A stretch of DNA of 64,000 bases from a bacterium (GTDB taxonomy: Bacteria > SZUA-79 > Acidulodesulfobacterales > Acidulodesulfobacteraceae). The notes under the pieces were generated by a model that was not told the origin of the DNA, searched no databases, and was given only the letters and a program-made list of their open reading frames with translations. The position numbers were made by a program, and so were the translations under genes. Position 1 is the first letter of the stretch. Each line of letters begins with the position of its first letter. The stretch is taken from assembly GCA_027318865.1 (NCBI GenBank), contig DAHVOJ010000002.1, forward strand, positions 16,986-80,985, given 5' to 3'. This document shows positions 24,384 through 34,301 of the stretch, one piece after another.

Positions 24384-24549
24384 CCCAAAATTGCCGATAG
24401 AAAATTATTTTTCTGGATTCCTGCTTACGCAGGAATGACTTCGCAGGTTTTAAGGTCTTCACCCAACGGGTGTCATTCCCGCGTAGGCGGGAATCCAGTA
24501 TTTATTTAACTTTAAAGCCATTTTAATGGTTTCTATCGGCAATTTTGGG
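24384..24549. repeat. MITE-like nested inverted-repeat element
   Basis: A perfect 20-bp terminal inverted repeat, CCCAAAATTGCCGATAGAAA (24384-24403) and its complement (24530-24549), brackets a GC-richer core. The core (24414-24498) holds two further hairpins, ATTCCTGC-TTAC-GCAGGAAT and ATTCCCGC-GTAG-GCGGGAAT, arranged as an imperfect palindrome with each other. The 166-bp unit encodes no protein. Its size and terminal repeats fit a miniature inverted-repeat transposable element or a REP-type unit. No clear target-site duplication is seen. It occupies most of the 292-bp gap between two minus-strand genes. Confidence 0.7.
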
Positions 24550-24589
24550 GGGCGCGTTTCGAATCCGCCCGACTCTATTTTTATAATTT

Positions 24590-25219
24590 TTATAATTTAA
24601 GCATTACGGCAGTTTCGTCGCAATCGGGAAATTTGACACAGTTTATGCAGTCGCTCCATATCTTATGCGGTAATTCCGATTTGTCTATAATTTTAAAACC
24701 GGATTTTTGAAAAAATTGCGGTTTATAAGTAAGGGCAAAGATATTTGTTATTTTAAAAAATTTCGCCTCTTCGATACATTTTTTTATAAGTTCCGTTCCG
24801 ATAAGTTTTCGCGTATAAGGTTTTTTTACCGCTAAAGACCTGATTTCCGCAAGGTCTTCCCATACTATTGTAAGAGCGCAAGCTCCTATAACATCAGGCG
24901 CGCGGCCCGCTCCGCCGGACCCTTCTTCGCCTTCTTCGCCTTCGTTTTCTATTTCCGCTATATAAAAATCGCGCAGATGTTCATATATATCGCTCATAGA
25001 ACGCGGAAGCATTTCTCCCGCCCTGGAATATTCCAAAAAAAGATTATAAAGATGTTTGACGTCGCACATTAGAGCCTTTCGCAATACCGCTTTAACGGTC
25101 CTGGTATTCTCCTTTGCGGGTTTAATTTTTTCCGCCGTTTCTATTTCAATTTCTATTTCGGTAGGATAAAAAATAGTTCCTCCGCCTTTTTCGTATCTCT
25201 GTCTGCCCGTCTTATACAA
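24590..25219 (-). CDS. GNAT acetyltransferase, probable N-acetylglutamate synthase (ArgA-like, short form)
   Basis: The core AVLRKALMCDVKHLYNLFLE, GEMLPRSMSDIYEHLRDFYI, IRSLAVKKPY and the C-terminal HKIWSDCINCVKFPDCDE match the short GNAT enzymes that make N-acetylglutamate in many deltaproteobacteria. The assignment comes from family pattern recognition. The track start (25414) lies deep inside recN and is unlikely. A TTG at 25219 with an AGAGGA site five bases upstream, just overlapping the recN stop, is preferred; an ATG at 25252 is an alternative. An acidic/Gly-rich insert (GEEGEEGSGGAG) lies in the middle. argJ elsewhere in the window could make the same product. Confidence 0.8.
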   Translation of the reverse strand: MYKTGRQRYEKGGGTIFYPTEIEIEIETAEKIKPAKENTRTVKAVLRKALMCDVKHLYNLFLEYSRAGEMLPRSMSDIYEHLRDFYIAEIENEGEEGEEGSGGAGRAPDVIGACALTIVWEDLAEIRSLAVKKPYTRKLIGTELIKKCIEEAKFFKITNIFALTYKPQFFQKSGFKIIDKSELPHKIWSDCINCVKFPDCDETAVMLKL

Positions 25220-26915
25220 TGATTCCTCTCTTCTTAAGAATTTCTTTAGCATGCCGCAGAGCCGCTTCTCCTTTTGAATCGCCCGACAGCATCCTTGCCG
25301 TTTCGACCGCTCTTTCGTAGGTAGAAAGCCCTTTAATTCTCGTATATGTTTTCCCGCAGTCAACTTCTTTATAGACAAAAAAATGTTTATCGGCAAAAGA
25401 AGATACCTGCGCAAGATGAGTTACGAGAATCACCTGATTTGCCTCCGATATGGCTTTAAGAGCCGACCCTACAAAATTTGCTACGTCTCCCCCTATTCCA
25501 ACGTCTATTTCGTCGAATATAAAAGATGCGATATCTTTCTTTTTATTCAAAATCTTTAATATGCAAAGGCTTACGCGGGAAAGTTCGCCTCCGGATGCGA
25601 CCTTGGAAAGAGGCTTAGGTTCTTCGCCGGGGTTTGCCGAAAACAGAAAAATACATTCATCTAATCCGGTTTCCGAAAAACTCTTTTCAAAATCTAACTT
25701 AGAAATACTTATTTTAAATACAGGTTTAATACCTAAAAATAAAAGTTCTTTTTCTATTTCTTTTTCTAAAATAGAAGCGTAATTCAGTCTTTTGAGATGC
25801 AATTCTTCCGCAGATTGCAAAAATTTTTTCTTCAGATTTTCGTATTCGGCGTCTATTTCGGAAATTCTCTGCTCAAGCTCGGTTATACCGCTTAATTCTT
25901 TTTTTGCTTCGCCGTAAATTTTTAACAGCTCTTCGAGATTATAAACGTCATATTTGTTTTCTATGCCTATAATAGCGTCTATTTTAAGGCGTATTTCGTT
26001 CAATCTTTCTTCGTCTAACTCTAAAAACGAATATTTTTCTAAAAATAAAAGAATGTCCTCAATTTCTATTTTTGCGGTTTCCGCGTTTCTTAACCCGTCT
26101 TTCTTTTTAAAATCGGAATCTAATTCCGACAATCCGGAAAGATTGGAAATCAATAACGTCAAATACTTTAAAATTCCGTATTCTTCGTTGTCTATCAAAT
26201 CTATGGAATTTAAAATTAATTCTTTTATCCCATTGACGTTCTCAAGTTTCTTAAGCTCCTCTTTTAAAATTTCTTCATCGTTTACGGATTTAATATCTAA
26301 TTTTTCTACATCGTTTACTATATAAGAATTTATGGTTTTTATACGCGATATACCGTCTATTTTTTTTGCTATATCTTCTTTTTCGGCTAAAATTTTCTTA
26401 ATATCGTTATAAATTTTACCGCTTTCCGCCGACAAATCTTTGTTCCCCGCAAAGTCGTCTAAAAAAGCCAGTTGACTGACCGGGTCTATTAAAAATCTTC
26501 TGTCGTTCTGTCCGAATATTTTGACTAAATTTTCGCTGAGCCGTTCGAGCACACTTTTATTTACCTGTTCGTTATTTATAAAATATTTGCTTTTTCCGGT
26601 TTCCGTAACAGTTCTCTTGAGAATTAAATCGTCGGAATTTAATATATCGCCGTCTATTCCGCTTTCCGTAAATAAATCCGTTAAATCGATTTTTAAGCCG
26701 CCGCTAAAATCAAACACCGCGCTTACGGAACCCTCCTTTTCTCCTGTTCTTACGACATCAGGCCCTTTGACCTTTCCGAAAAGGAAATTTATCGATTCGA
26801 TTATTATGCTTTTGCCGGCTCCTGTCTCTCCGCTCAGGACGTTCAACCCTTCGCAGAAATTTATTTCTAAATAGTCTATTGTGGCAAAATTTTTTATATT
26901 TATCTTTTTTAACAA
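25212..26915 (-). CDS. recN: DNA repair protein RecN
   Basis: SMC-like ATPase of double-strand break repair. Walker A is LSGETGAGKSIIIESINFL (residues 28-46). The middle is coiled coil. SKVASGGELSRVSLCI is the ABC signature and FIFDEIDVGIGGDVA is Walker B. At 567 residues it is complete. It starts at TTG, eight bases after nadK. The nadK-recN adjacency is common in bacteria. Confidence 0.96.
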   Translation of the reverse strand: MLKKINIKNFATIDYLEINFCEGLNVLSGETGAGKSIIIESINFLFGKVKGPDVVRTGEKEGSVSAVFDFSGGLKIDLTDLFTESGIDGDILNSDDLILKRTVTETGKSKYFINNEQVNKSVLERLSENLVKIFGQNDRRFLIDPVSQLAFLDDFAGNKDLSAESGKIYNDIKKILAEKEDIAKKIDGISRIKTINSYIVNDVEKLDIKSVNDEEILKEELKKLENVNGIKELILNSIDLIDNEEYGILKYLTLLISNLSGLSELDSDFKKKDGLRNAETAKIEIEDILLFLEKYSFLELDEERLNEIRLKIDAIIGIENKYDVYNLEELLKIYGEAKKELSGITELEQRISEIDAEYENLKKKFLQSAEELHLKRLNYASILEKEIEKELLFLGIKPVFKISISKLDFEKSFSETGLDECIFLFSANPGEEPKPLSKVASGGELSRVSLCILKILNKKKDIASFIFDEIDVGIGGDVANFVGSALKAISEANQVILVTHLAQVSSFADKHFFVYKEVDCGKTYTRIKGLSTYERAVETARMLSGDSKGEAALRHAKEILKKRGIIV

Positions 26916-26923
26916 TTTTACTT

Positions 26924-27772
26924 TTACCAGTTTAATTTTGTTCTTAATATATTCCAGTAATCGTAATCTAAAGACGTCGAGAGATAAACTTTAAAGGTAT
27001 GTTTTTTAATTACTACTTCGTCGTAATCATAAAGCTGTAACCCGTCTCTTCCGTCTGCGGATATAAAAATATCCCTTTCCTGAGGCATAATTTTTATTTT
27101 AAGTTCGCAAGGGCTGATTATAAGCGGTCTGTTTGAGAGGGTATGAGGACATATGGGGGTAAGAATGAAAGCATCTATGCCCGGCTGAACGATGGGGCCG
27201 CCCGCCGACAACGAATATGCCGTAGAACCGGTAGGAGTAGCTATTATAAGTCCGTCCGCCCTAAAGTCGTTTAACCATGCGTCGTTAACGGAAACAGTCA
27301 AATTAATCACCCTTGCATGGATACTTTTTTCTCTTGCGACGGTCGCTTCGTTTAACGAAACTAATTTTTCGATAGATTTGCCCTGTCTAAATACCTCGAT
27401 GTCCAGAGCCATTCTCGGGATAAATTCCAAAGAACCGTCAAAGAATCTTTCGACCGCCTCTTTTTTTTTGTATTCCGGAATTTCGACTAAAAAACCTAAC
27501 TTCCCAAAATTTATTCCTATTATCGGAACTTCAAACGGAAAAATCTTTCCCAAAGTAATTAAAAGAGTCCCGTCTCCTCCGCATACTACGATGAGTCCAA
27601 CCCCCTTGGTATCGGACGGCGCAATATCCATGCTGGGTCTTACTATTCCTTTTATGCCGTTTTGCTCAAACAATCCGCAGATATAGTTTGCGGATTCCAT
27701 AGCGGGAGCAAAGTCTTTCTTATAGGAAACAAGAACCCTTTCGATGTTTTTATTAAATTCGGATGAAAGCAT
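26924..27772 (-). CDS. nadK: NAD kinase
   Basis: Phosphorylates NAD to NADP. The GGDGT motif (VCGGDGTLLI, about residue 64), NEATVARE and ATPTGSTAYSLSAGGPIV are the three family signatures. Length 282. An AAGGCG site precedes the ATG. It lies between acn and recN on the minus strand. Confidence 0.96.
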   Translation of the reverse strand: MLSSEFNKNIERVLVSYKKDFAPAMESANYICGLFEQNGIKGIVRPSMDIAPSDTKGVGLIVVCGGDGTLLITLGKIFPFEVPIIGINFGKLGFLVEIPEYKKKEAVERFFDGSLEFIPRMALDIEVFRQGKSIEKLVSLNEATVAREKSIHARVINLTVSVNDAWLNDFRADGLIIATPTGSTAYSLSAGGPIVQPGIDAFILTPICPHTLSNRPLIISPCELKIKIMPQERDIFISADGRDGLQLYDYDEVVIKKHTFKVYLSTSLDYDYWNILRTKLNW

Positions 27773-27787
27773 TAAATCGCCTTAACG

Positions 27788-29716
27788 CTAATGAAGGGCT
27801 TTTGTTTCATTTAATAATCCGCCCTCTTTTATTATTTTAACCTGCCTGCCGGTTAAATTATATTTGAACTTATATTCCGCGTTCCCTTTAGTTTTGTTTA
27901 TAAAAGTTACCGGCTTGCGTTCGTCTAATTCCTTTAAAATATTCGGGGCGTTAAGCTCGTCTCCCTGCTCTATTTTATCATAATCGGCAGTGTTTTCAAA
28001 AGTCAGTGGCAATATTCCGAAATTGATAAGATTCGCAAAATGAATTCTAGCGAAGGATTTAGCTATTACCGCTTTTACTCCCAGATACATAGGCGCAAGC
28101 GCGGCATGCTCCCTGCTTGAACCCTGTCCGTAGTTTTCCCCGCCTATTACGAAACCGCCCTTTTCCTTTAAAGCTCTTTCGGAGAAAGAAGGGTCGATAG
28201 ATTCAAAAACATACTTGGATATCGCCGGTATATTGGAACGAAGCGGAAGTATTTTGGAACCTGCCGGCATTATATGGTCGGTAGTTATATTGTCGCCTAC
28301 TTTAAGGAGAACCTTCCCGCCCATAGATTCGGAAAGTTTTTGCTGCACCGGAAGCGGCTTAATATTCGGCCCCCTGTAAACTTCCACTTCTTCGGGTTTA
28401 GTCGAAGGCGAAAGTATCATGGAATCGTCTATATCGAATTTCTCCGGCACTTTAATTTTCGGCGCCTTTCCGAGAGTTCCCGGATCCGTTATGTATCCGG
28501 TAAGAGCCGAAGCCGCCGCCGTCTGAACGGAAACAAGATAAATTTTTGCGTCTTTGGTTCCGCTCCTTCCTTCAAAGTTGCGGTTGAACGTCCTCAAGGA
28601 AACTGCGCCGGACCGCGGAGCCTGACCCATTCCTATACATGGTCCGCAGGTAGATTCGAGAATTCTTGCGCCTGAAGCTATTAAATCAGCCAGCGCGCCG
28701 TTTTTTGCGAGCATTTCGAATACCTGCTTGGAACCGGGCGATATTACGAGGCTGACGTCCGGATGCACTTTTTTGCCTTTCAATATATTGGAGGCGGTCA
28801 TCAAGTCCGCATAGGAAGAGTTGGTACAGCTTCCTATCGCGACCTGGTCGACTTTTATTTCCTTTAATTCGCTTACTTTTGCAACCTGGTCCGGCATATG
28901 AGGTTTGGCGGCAAGCGGTTCCAAAGAGCTTAAATCTATTTCTACGACTTCGTCGTAAACCGCGTCCGCATCGGCTGAAAGCGGGGTATAATCGCCTATT
29001 CTTCCTTCCGCCTTTAAAAACTCCATAGTTCTTTCGTCGCTCGGAAAAACCGAAGTAGTCGCTCCGAGTTCCGCGCCCATATTGGTAATAACGGCTCTTT
29101 CCGGCACGGTCAGCGTTTTTACGCCTTCTCCGCCATATTCGAAAATTTTCCCTACGCCGCCCTTAACCGTAAGCCTTCTTAAAAGTTCGAGAATAACGTC
29201 TTTTGCGGAAACCCAATCTGGCAGTTTTCCTGAAAGTTTAACTAAAACGACTTTCGGAGCCGTCATATAAAATGCCCCTCCGCCCATTGCCACGGCTACG
29301 TCTAATCCGCCCGCGCCGATAGCTATCATTCCCACGCCGCCCGCCGTAGGCGTATGGCTGTCGGAACCTAAAAGCGTCTTTCCCGGAACGCCGAATCTTT
29401 CCAGATTAACCTGATGGCATATGCCGTTTCCGGCTTTAGAATAAAATATGCCGTATTTAGCGGCTACCGTCTGCAAAAACTTGTGGTCGTCCGCATTTTC
29501 AAAGCCGGTCTGAAGGGTATTGTGGTCGATATAGCTGACGGATAAATCAGTTTTAACCTTAGGCACGCCGATAGCTTCAAACTGCAGATAAGCCATCGTA
29601 CCGGTCGCATCCTGCGTGAGCGTTCTGTCGATTTTTACCGCGATTTCTTCCCCCTGCTTTAAATTGCCGTTTACAAGATGCGCGCTTAAAATTTTGTACG
29701 TTAAACTTTGCTTCAT
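27788..29716 (-). CDS. Aconitate hydratase, Aquifex-type
   Basis: A 642-residue aconitase, shorter than AcnA or AcnB and matching the compact form typified by Aquifex. Fe-S ligands lie in GSCTNSSYAD and STCGPCIGMG. The substrate loop SSREHAALAP and GSDSHTPTAGGVGM are intact. It interconverts citrate and isocitrate in the oxidative or reductive TCA cycle. No other TCA gene is in the window. A GGGAGA site lies 10 bases before the ATG. Confidence 0.94.
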   Translation of the reverse strand: MKQSLTYKILSAHLVNGNLKQGEEIAVKIDRTLTQDATGTMAYLQFEAIGVPKVKTDLSVSYIDHNTLQTGFENADDHKFLQTVAAKYGIFYSKAGNGICHQVNLERFGVPGKTLLGSDSHTPTAGGVGMIAIGAGGLDVAVAMGGGAFYMTAPKVVLVKLSGKLPDWVSAKDVILELLRRLTVKGGVGKIFEYGGEGVKTLTVPERAVITNMGAELGATTSVFPSDERTMEFLKAEGRIGDYTPLSADADAVYDEVVEIDLSSLEPLAAKPHMPDQVAKVSELKEIKVDQVAIGSCTNSSYADLMTASNILKGKKVHPDVSLVISPGSKQVFEMLAKNGALADLIASGARILESTCGPCIGMGQAPRSGAVSLRTFNRNFEGRSGTKDAKIYLVSVQTAAASALTGYITDPGTLGKAPKIKVPEKFDIDDSMILSPSTKPEEVEVYRGPNIKPLPVQQKLSESMGGKVLLKVGDNITTDHIMPAGSKILPLRSNIPAISKYVFESIDPSFSERALKEKGGFVIGGENYGQGSSREHAALAPMYLGVKAVIAKSFARIHFANLINFGILPLTFENTADYDKIEQGDELNAPNILKELDERKPVTFINKTKGNAEYKFKYNLTGRQVKIIKEGGLLNETKALH

Positions 29717-29808
29717 AAATTAAATTTCTCCCGATTTATATAAAGTTTCCAATAATTTTAATATATTTTTTTTAGAAAGTAAAAATATTTTTAATTTAAT
29801 ATTTTAAT

Positions 29809-31209
29809 TTACAGGGCCCCCTTCGCGAATAAAACGGCGGGGACGGTCTTCAAAAGGATTATCAGGTCTAATTTTAAAGACCACTCGTCGATATATTTCA
29901 AGTCTAACTCGACTCTGTCCTCAAAACTCAGCATGCTTCTGCCGCTTATCTGCCAGAGACATGTAATGCCGGGCTTCATAGAAATCCTGCGCCTCTGTTT
30001 TACGGAATATTTTTTTACTTCGTCGGGCATAGGCGGACGCGGACCGACAAGACTCATATCGCCCTTTAAAACGTTATAAAACTGCGGAATTTCATCGAGA
30101 CTCGCCTTTCTGAGAATTTTGCCTATTTTAGTAATCCTCGGGTCGTTTTTAAGTTTTATTTCGATGCCGTCCCTGCTGAAATCCTTTATTAATTCATCCC
30201 TTAGTTCGTCGCTTCCCGGATACATCGTCCGGAACTTGTAAAAAGTAAAAAGCCTCCCGTTTTTTCCTATTCTTTTGCTCTTATATAAAACGCTCCCTTT
30301 AGAATCGAGCTTAATCAATACTCCTATGATTAAAGCGGGCATTAAAAATATTATCATCGCAAAAGCCGAACCGGCTATATCTATGAGTCTTTTAGCAAAA
30401 AGCCTTATGTCGTCTTCCGGCGCCGTATAAAACGAGATAACCGGAAAATCGCCGACTTTTTCGAATGAAACCTTCGAATATTTAAACGGTATAAAATTCG
30501 TCGGTATTTTAACGGTTATACCCTTTTCCTCCAGCAGTAAAGTCGCTTCTTTTATATCGGCTATTTCGTCTCCTTTAATATCGAATATTACTTCATCTAC
30601 GGGATTATTCAGGACAAAATCTATGAGACCGTTCAAATCGTTTTTACTAATTTCCCCGACTAATTTTATGCCGAGATATTCGCTTGAAAGGATTATATCT
30701 TTTACGTTTCCTTTGCCTTCGGAAATATCCGTTATTCCCGAACTGTCCCCTTTTACCAGAACGATATTTCTGATAGAATATCCGCGCCTTTTTAATTTTA
30801 CAGTAAGTTTCCTTCCCGTATAATCGGCAAAAATAAGCGACAAAAAAGAATAAATAGAAAAATATCCTATGAAAAGCCTCGAAACATAAGTAACTTTAAA
30901 CATAAAAAGAACGGCGTAAATCAAAAATACGGATATTGCGGTTATTTCAAAAAGTTTTATTATATCCGATTTAAAACTTTCCGCGTTCAGGTTTAAATAC
31001 ATTCGGAATAAAAAAAGCAGAAAATAAAAAACAAAGGCTATCGGGACTAAAAGCCACAGGTAATAGAGGATAGAATAAAGCTTATATCCTATAATTATAG
31101 GGGTTATCAGATTATAAGTTATAAAGGCAAGGAAAAAACCGCCGCAGACAAAAATAACCGAAAATATGTAAAAATACTGGGCAAGAATTTTACTTCTTTG
31201 AGATAACAT
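29809..31209 (-). CDS. Polyprenyl-phosphate sugar-1-phosphate transferase (WbaP/WcaJ-like)
   Basis: Initiates polysaccharide synthesis by moving sugar-1-phosphate to undecaprenyl phosphate at the inner membrane. Four N-terminal membrane segments (about residues 10-150) and a CoA-binding-like middle precede the catalytic bacterial sugar transferase domain: KRLIDIAGSAFAM, KSKRIGKNGRLFTFYKFRTM, RKASLDEIPQFYNVLKGDMS, GPRPP, KPGITCLWQISGRS. The sugar is unknown. It lies 12 bp downstream of an O-antigen-ligase-like gene. Confidence 0.93.
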   Translation of the reverse strand: MLSQRSKILAQYFYIFSVIFVCGGFFLAFITYNLITPIIIGYKLYSILYYLWLLVPIAFVFYFLLFLFRMYLNLNAESFKSDIIKLFEITAISVFLIYAVLFMFKVTYVSRLFIGYFSIYSFLSLIFADYTGRKLTVKLKRRGYSIRNIVLVKGDSSGITDISEGKGNVKDIILSSEYLGIKLVGEISKNDLNGLIDFVLNNPVDEVIFDIKGDEIADIKEATLLLEEKGITVKIPTNFIPFKYSKVSFEKVGDFPVISFYTAPEDDIRLFAKRLIDIAGSAFAMIIFLMPALIIGVLIKLDSKGSVLYKSKRIGKNGRLFTFYKFRTMYPGSDELRDELIKDFSRDGIEIKLKNDPRITKIGKILRKASLDEIPQFYNVLKGDMSLVGPRPPMPDEVKKYSVKQRRRISMKPGITCLWQISGRSMLSFEDRVELDLKYIDEWSLKLDLIILLKTVPAVLFAKGAL

Positions 31210-31221
31210 AATCGGAAGTTA

Positions 31222-32628
31222 TTATGATTTTAAGGTATGCGAAGTTTCAGCGAAACTTTCCCGTCCCGCTCCCTGCAATAAACCTGCGGCGGCGAATAAC
31301 GCCAGAAAAAAAAGCCATAAATTCGTCAGTTCGTCGTTAGACATATTGGATACGCCCGCAAAAGAGCCGTAAAATATTATGCTCGTCCCTGCGGTCATTG
31401 CGGCTATTTTGCGCTTAAACTTATCCGATGAACTTCTGAAAAGCTTTGCCGGATTTTTTAACGCAAGAAAAAAAAGCCACATAAGCGACAGAAAGCCGAA
31501 TATTCCGGTTTCGGCAAGCGTCTGCATATAGCCGTTTTCAGGCCAGTTATCATATAAATCGTAAAATTTTTTGCCTGTTTTACGATTATAATACCACGGA
31601 AATCTAATCCCTTTATGCGCGTCGAAATATTTTGAAAACGCGCCTACCCCCACGCCCGTCAAAGGATGTCTTTTAAAAACCGTCCACGCCGATTCTATTA
31701 AAGCTATATGGCTTTCTATATCGCCGTGGTTTTTCAGTTCGAGTTTATAGATTTTAGGATTAAACATCGAAAATATTCTGCTTTTAAACGTTTTTGAAAC
31801 CGAAAAAATGCCTAAATTTAAAATAAAGAGCAGAATTACCGCCGCTAAAAAAAGCTTTTTCGATTTTAAATACATTAAAACAAAAATTGCAGGTATAATT
31901 CCGAGCCATGCGGACCTTGCTTTAGCAAATACTATATCGAAAATCCCCAGAAGAAGCATCATTCCAAAAAAAATAAAGGATGCCGCTTTCGGTATTATCT
32001 CTAACAAATTTATCCCGTTTTTATCGTCAAGTTTTTTAAAATTAAGCAGATAATAAGCTATAATTACGACTAAGCCGTAAGATACCTGCACCGGAAAACC
32101 GACCCAGTTTCCGATTAATCCCGTAAGCCTGTTTTGCGAGTAAAGCGCATTTATAGAAATTCCTTGAATAAATCCGTAAACTATTGCGGCGCAAATCGAA
32201 AATGTAAAAGTATAAATCATCAATTTTATTCTATTTTTTGTATTTAAAAGTTCCGCCGCCGCAAAAAAGAACAAAATAAAATAAATTATTTCTCCGCCTT
32301 CGTTAAAACTGTCTAAAAGACTATAAGTCCAGAAAAAAGAAGCTATTACTATAACCGCATAAATAAGAAGAGGCGCATTAAAGCCTGTTTTTGGAATAGA
32401 AGCATCCCTTTTTGCTATCTTATAGGCGATAAAAAATGCAATAGCAATAACTATTCCGAAAACGGCAAAACCGTCTTTAACGGGTATAAAAAGCGCAAAT
32501 AAAAATATTCCGAAAAGACCCGCCTTTTCAAAAAATCCGCTTAATTCCGGTTTCTTGACGCCAAGCGCAATTAAAACGGCGGCGGAAAGTATTATAGATA
32601 CGATTTTAACCAATAACAAAATGTCCAA
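31222..32628 (-). CDS. O-antigen ligase / Wzy-like polymerase family membrane protein
   Basis: A 468-residue protein with about 11-12 hydrophobic segments and a large periplasmic loop near residues 310-370 (HPLTGVGVGAFSKYFDAHKG), the hallmark of the O-antigen ligase superfamily. It may ligate O-antigen to lipid A-core or polymerise repeat units; the sequence does not distinguish. It starts at TTG. The gene pairs with the WbaP-like transferase just downstream. Confidence 0.88.
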   Translation of the reverse strand: MDILLLVKIVSIILSAAVLIALGVKKPELSGFFEKAGLFGIFLFALFIPVKDGFAVFGIVIAIAFFIAYKIAKRDASIPKTGFNAPLLIYAVIVIASFFWTYSLLDSFNEGGEIIYFILFFFAAAELLNTKNRIKLMIYTFTFSICAAIVYGFIQGISINALYSQNRLTGLIGNWVGFPVQVSYGLVVIIAYYLLNFKKLDDKNGINLLEIIPKAASFIFFGMMLLLGIFDIVFAKARSAWLGIIPAIFVLMYLKSKKLFLAAVILLFILNLGIFSVSKTFKSRIFSMFNPKIYKLELKNHGDIESHIALIESAWTVFKRHPLTGVGVGAFSKYFDAHKGIRFPWYYNRKTGKKFYDLYDNWPENGYMQTLAETGIFGFLSLMWLFFLALKNPAKLFRSSSDKFKRKIAAMTAGTSIIFYGSFAGVSNMSNDELTNLWLFFLALFAAAGLLQGAGRESFAETSHTLKS

Positions 32629-32684
32629 TATAATTTACCCGTTTTACGCAATAAATACCTTATGATATTTAAAACGCCGCGATG

Positions 32685-34277
32685 CTATTTTATAATATCA
32701 TAGTAAAGGCTTTCGTAAACCTTCGCGGAATCGTCCCATCCAAAGTGTTTATCGGCGGAGTTAACGACAAGATTGCGCCATTCGGCGCCGTCCGATATAT
32801 AGCGGTTATACAATTCGTTCAGCGCCCATGCAATACCGTCGGGATTTGTATGCTTAATAAGAATGCCGGACGGGTTTTTTACGCCTGAGTCCATAATATC
32901 GGAAACGGTATCGTGAAGACCCCCGGTATCTCCCGCCGCAATGACGCAGCCGTATCTCATGGCTATCATCTGAGATAATCCGCATGGCTCGAACTTTGAA
33001 GGCATTACGAAAATATCCGCCGCCGCATATATTTTATGGGACAGCGCTTCGTCGTATTTTCCGGTCTGCGTAAAAACCTTATCTTTAAAAATTTCCGAGA
33101 GATAATTTGCTTTTCTCTCTATATAATCTTTGCCGCTCCCAAGGATTGCCACCTGAAAAGGAAAATCGTTCCAGTTAAAAAGCGCGTCTAAAAATTCGTT
33201 TATGCCTTTTTCTTCCGTCAATCTACTGACGACGCCTATGAGCGGAAGTACTTTTCCATTTTTACCGGTTTTTAGCGGCAAAGAAATTTGCGAAAAGAGC
33301 GCTTTTTTATTATTAAATTTAAATTTTTCCCATTCGCCGTAATCTTTAAGACTATATCTGCCGGCTTTTAAATTTAAATTATAACTTATAAATCTGTCAA
33401 CCGCCGGATTCCAGTAATCCAGGTCTATTCCGTTAAGTATCCCTTTAAGCCTGCCGTCATCGCGAAGATTTTTAAGCTCGCCGTCGAGACCGAAGCCGAA
33501 TTCAGGAGCAGTTATTTCGTCTGCGTATGTGGGACTTACCGTAGTAACGATATCCGATAATTTTATTCCCCCCTTCAAACTGTTAAAAGTTCCAAAATGT
33601 TCATACGCGGCCGAAGAATTATACCTAAAATCAAGTCCTATATCGTAAAAATCGTCTATGCCGTAAACTCCTTGATAACCCAGATTATGAATAGTAAAGG
33701 CAATAGCCGGTCTCAATCCCTTTGCGCTAGCGCTCCTGCTTAATTTGCCGTTAAATATACCTTCGGCTGGACCGTTTATATAGACTTTTTTATCTCCAAA
33801 CGCCTGTCTTATAACGGCGGGAACTATACCTCCCGACCAGTCGTGCGTATGAACTACAAGGGGGATTCCCAGCGCCCTCATAGCATATGCGGTCCCGTGC
33901 GCAAGCATAGCATAACGCCACAGGTTATCTTTATAGGCGCAAACTCCTCCATGCGAACCGTAAACGTCTTCCCTGTTAAAAAAATGATTCTGTTCTATCA
34001 GGACGAGCGGAATATCGCCCATGGCAAATCCGGTTTTTATTCCAAATTCAAAAGGAATTTCCCCAAAATTCACCTGCCCCGCAGGATAAACCCGTTTTAT
34101 ATCTATAAAATTTTTTGAAATTATATTTTTATAATATGGAATCACGACGCGCACGTTCATTCCGGCTTTTAACAAAACTTTAGGAAGGCTTCCCATTACG
34201 TCGCCAAGACCGCCGGCTTTAACCAACGGAGACATTTCCGCGCCGACAAACCATATTTCGTTATTAAATTCGCTCAT
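32685..34277 (-). CDS. glgA: Glycogen synthase (ADP/UDP-glucose, GT5)
   Basis: Elongates alpha-1,4-glucan. The nucleotide-sugar Lys lies in VKAGGLGDVMGSLPK (residues 15-29). HTHDWSGGIVPA, GVVSRLTEEKG and MPSKFEPCGLSQMIAMRYG are GT5 motifs. At 530 residues it is full length. It follows three GH57 genes and DUF4912 in one direction, so synthesis, branching and remodelling of glycogen look co-regulated. glgC is not in the window. Confidence 0.96.
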   Translation of the reverse strand: MSEFNNEIWFVGAEMSPLVKAGGLGDVMGSLPKVLLKAGMNVRVVIPYYKNIISKNFIDIKRVYPAGQVNFGEIPFEFGIKTGFAMGDIPLVLIEQNHFFNREDVYGSHGGVCAYKDNLWRYAMLAHGTAYAMRALGIPLVVHTHDWSGGIVPAVIRQAFGDKKVYINGPAEGIFNGKLSRSASAKGLRPAIAFTIHNLGYQGVYGIDDFYDIGLDFRYNSSAAYEHFGTFNSLKGGIKLSDIVTTVSPTYADEITAPEFGFGLDGELKNLRDDGRLKGILNGIDLDYWNPAVDRFISYNLNLKAGRYSLKDYGEWEKFKFNNKKALFSQISLPLKTGKNGKVLPLIGVVSRLTEEKGINEFLDALFNWNDFPFQVAILGSGKDYIERKANYLSEIFKDKVFTQTGKYDEALSHKIYAAADIFVMPSKFEPCGLSQMIAMRYGCVIAAGDTGGLHDTVSDIMDSGVKNPSGILIKHTNPDGIAWALNELYNRYISDGAEWRNLVVNSADKHFGWDDSAKVYESLYYDIIK

Positions 34278-34301
34278 TTTTTTGTCCGGTTTTGCTTGAA
34301 T

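Noticed and set aside
25220-25414. Long N terminus of the 274-aa GNAT ORF
   Set aside because: Overlaps the conserved RecN C terminus; no GNAT homology in this part.
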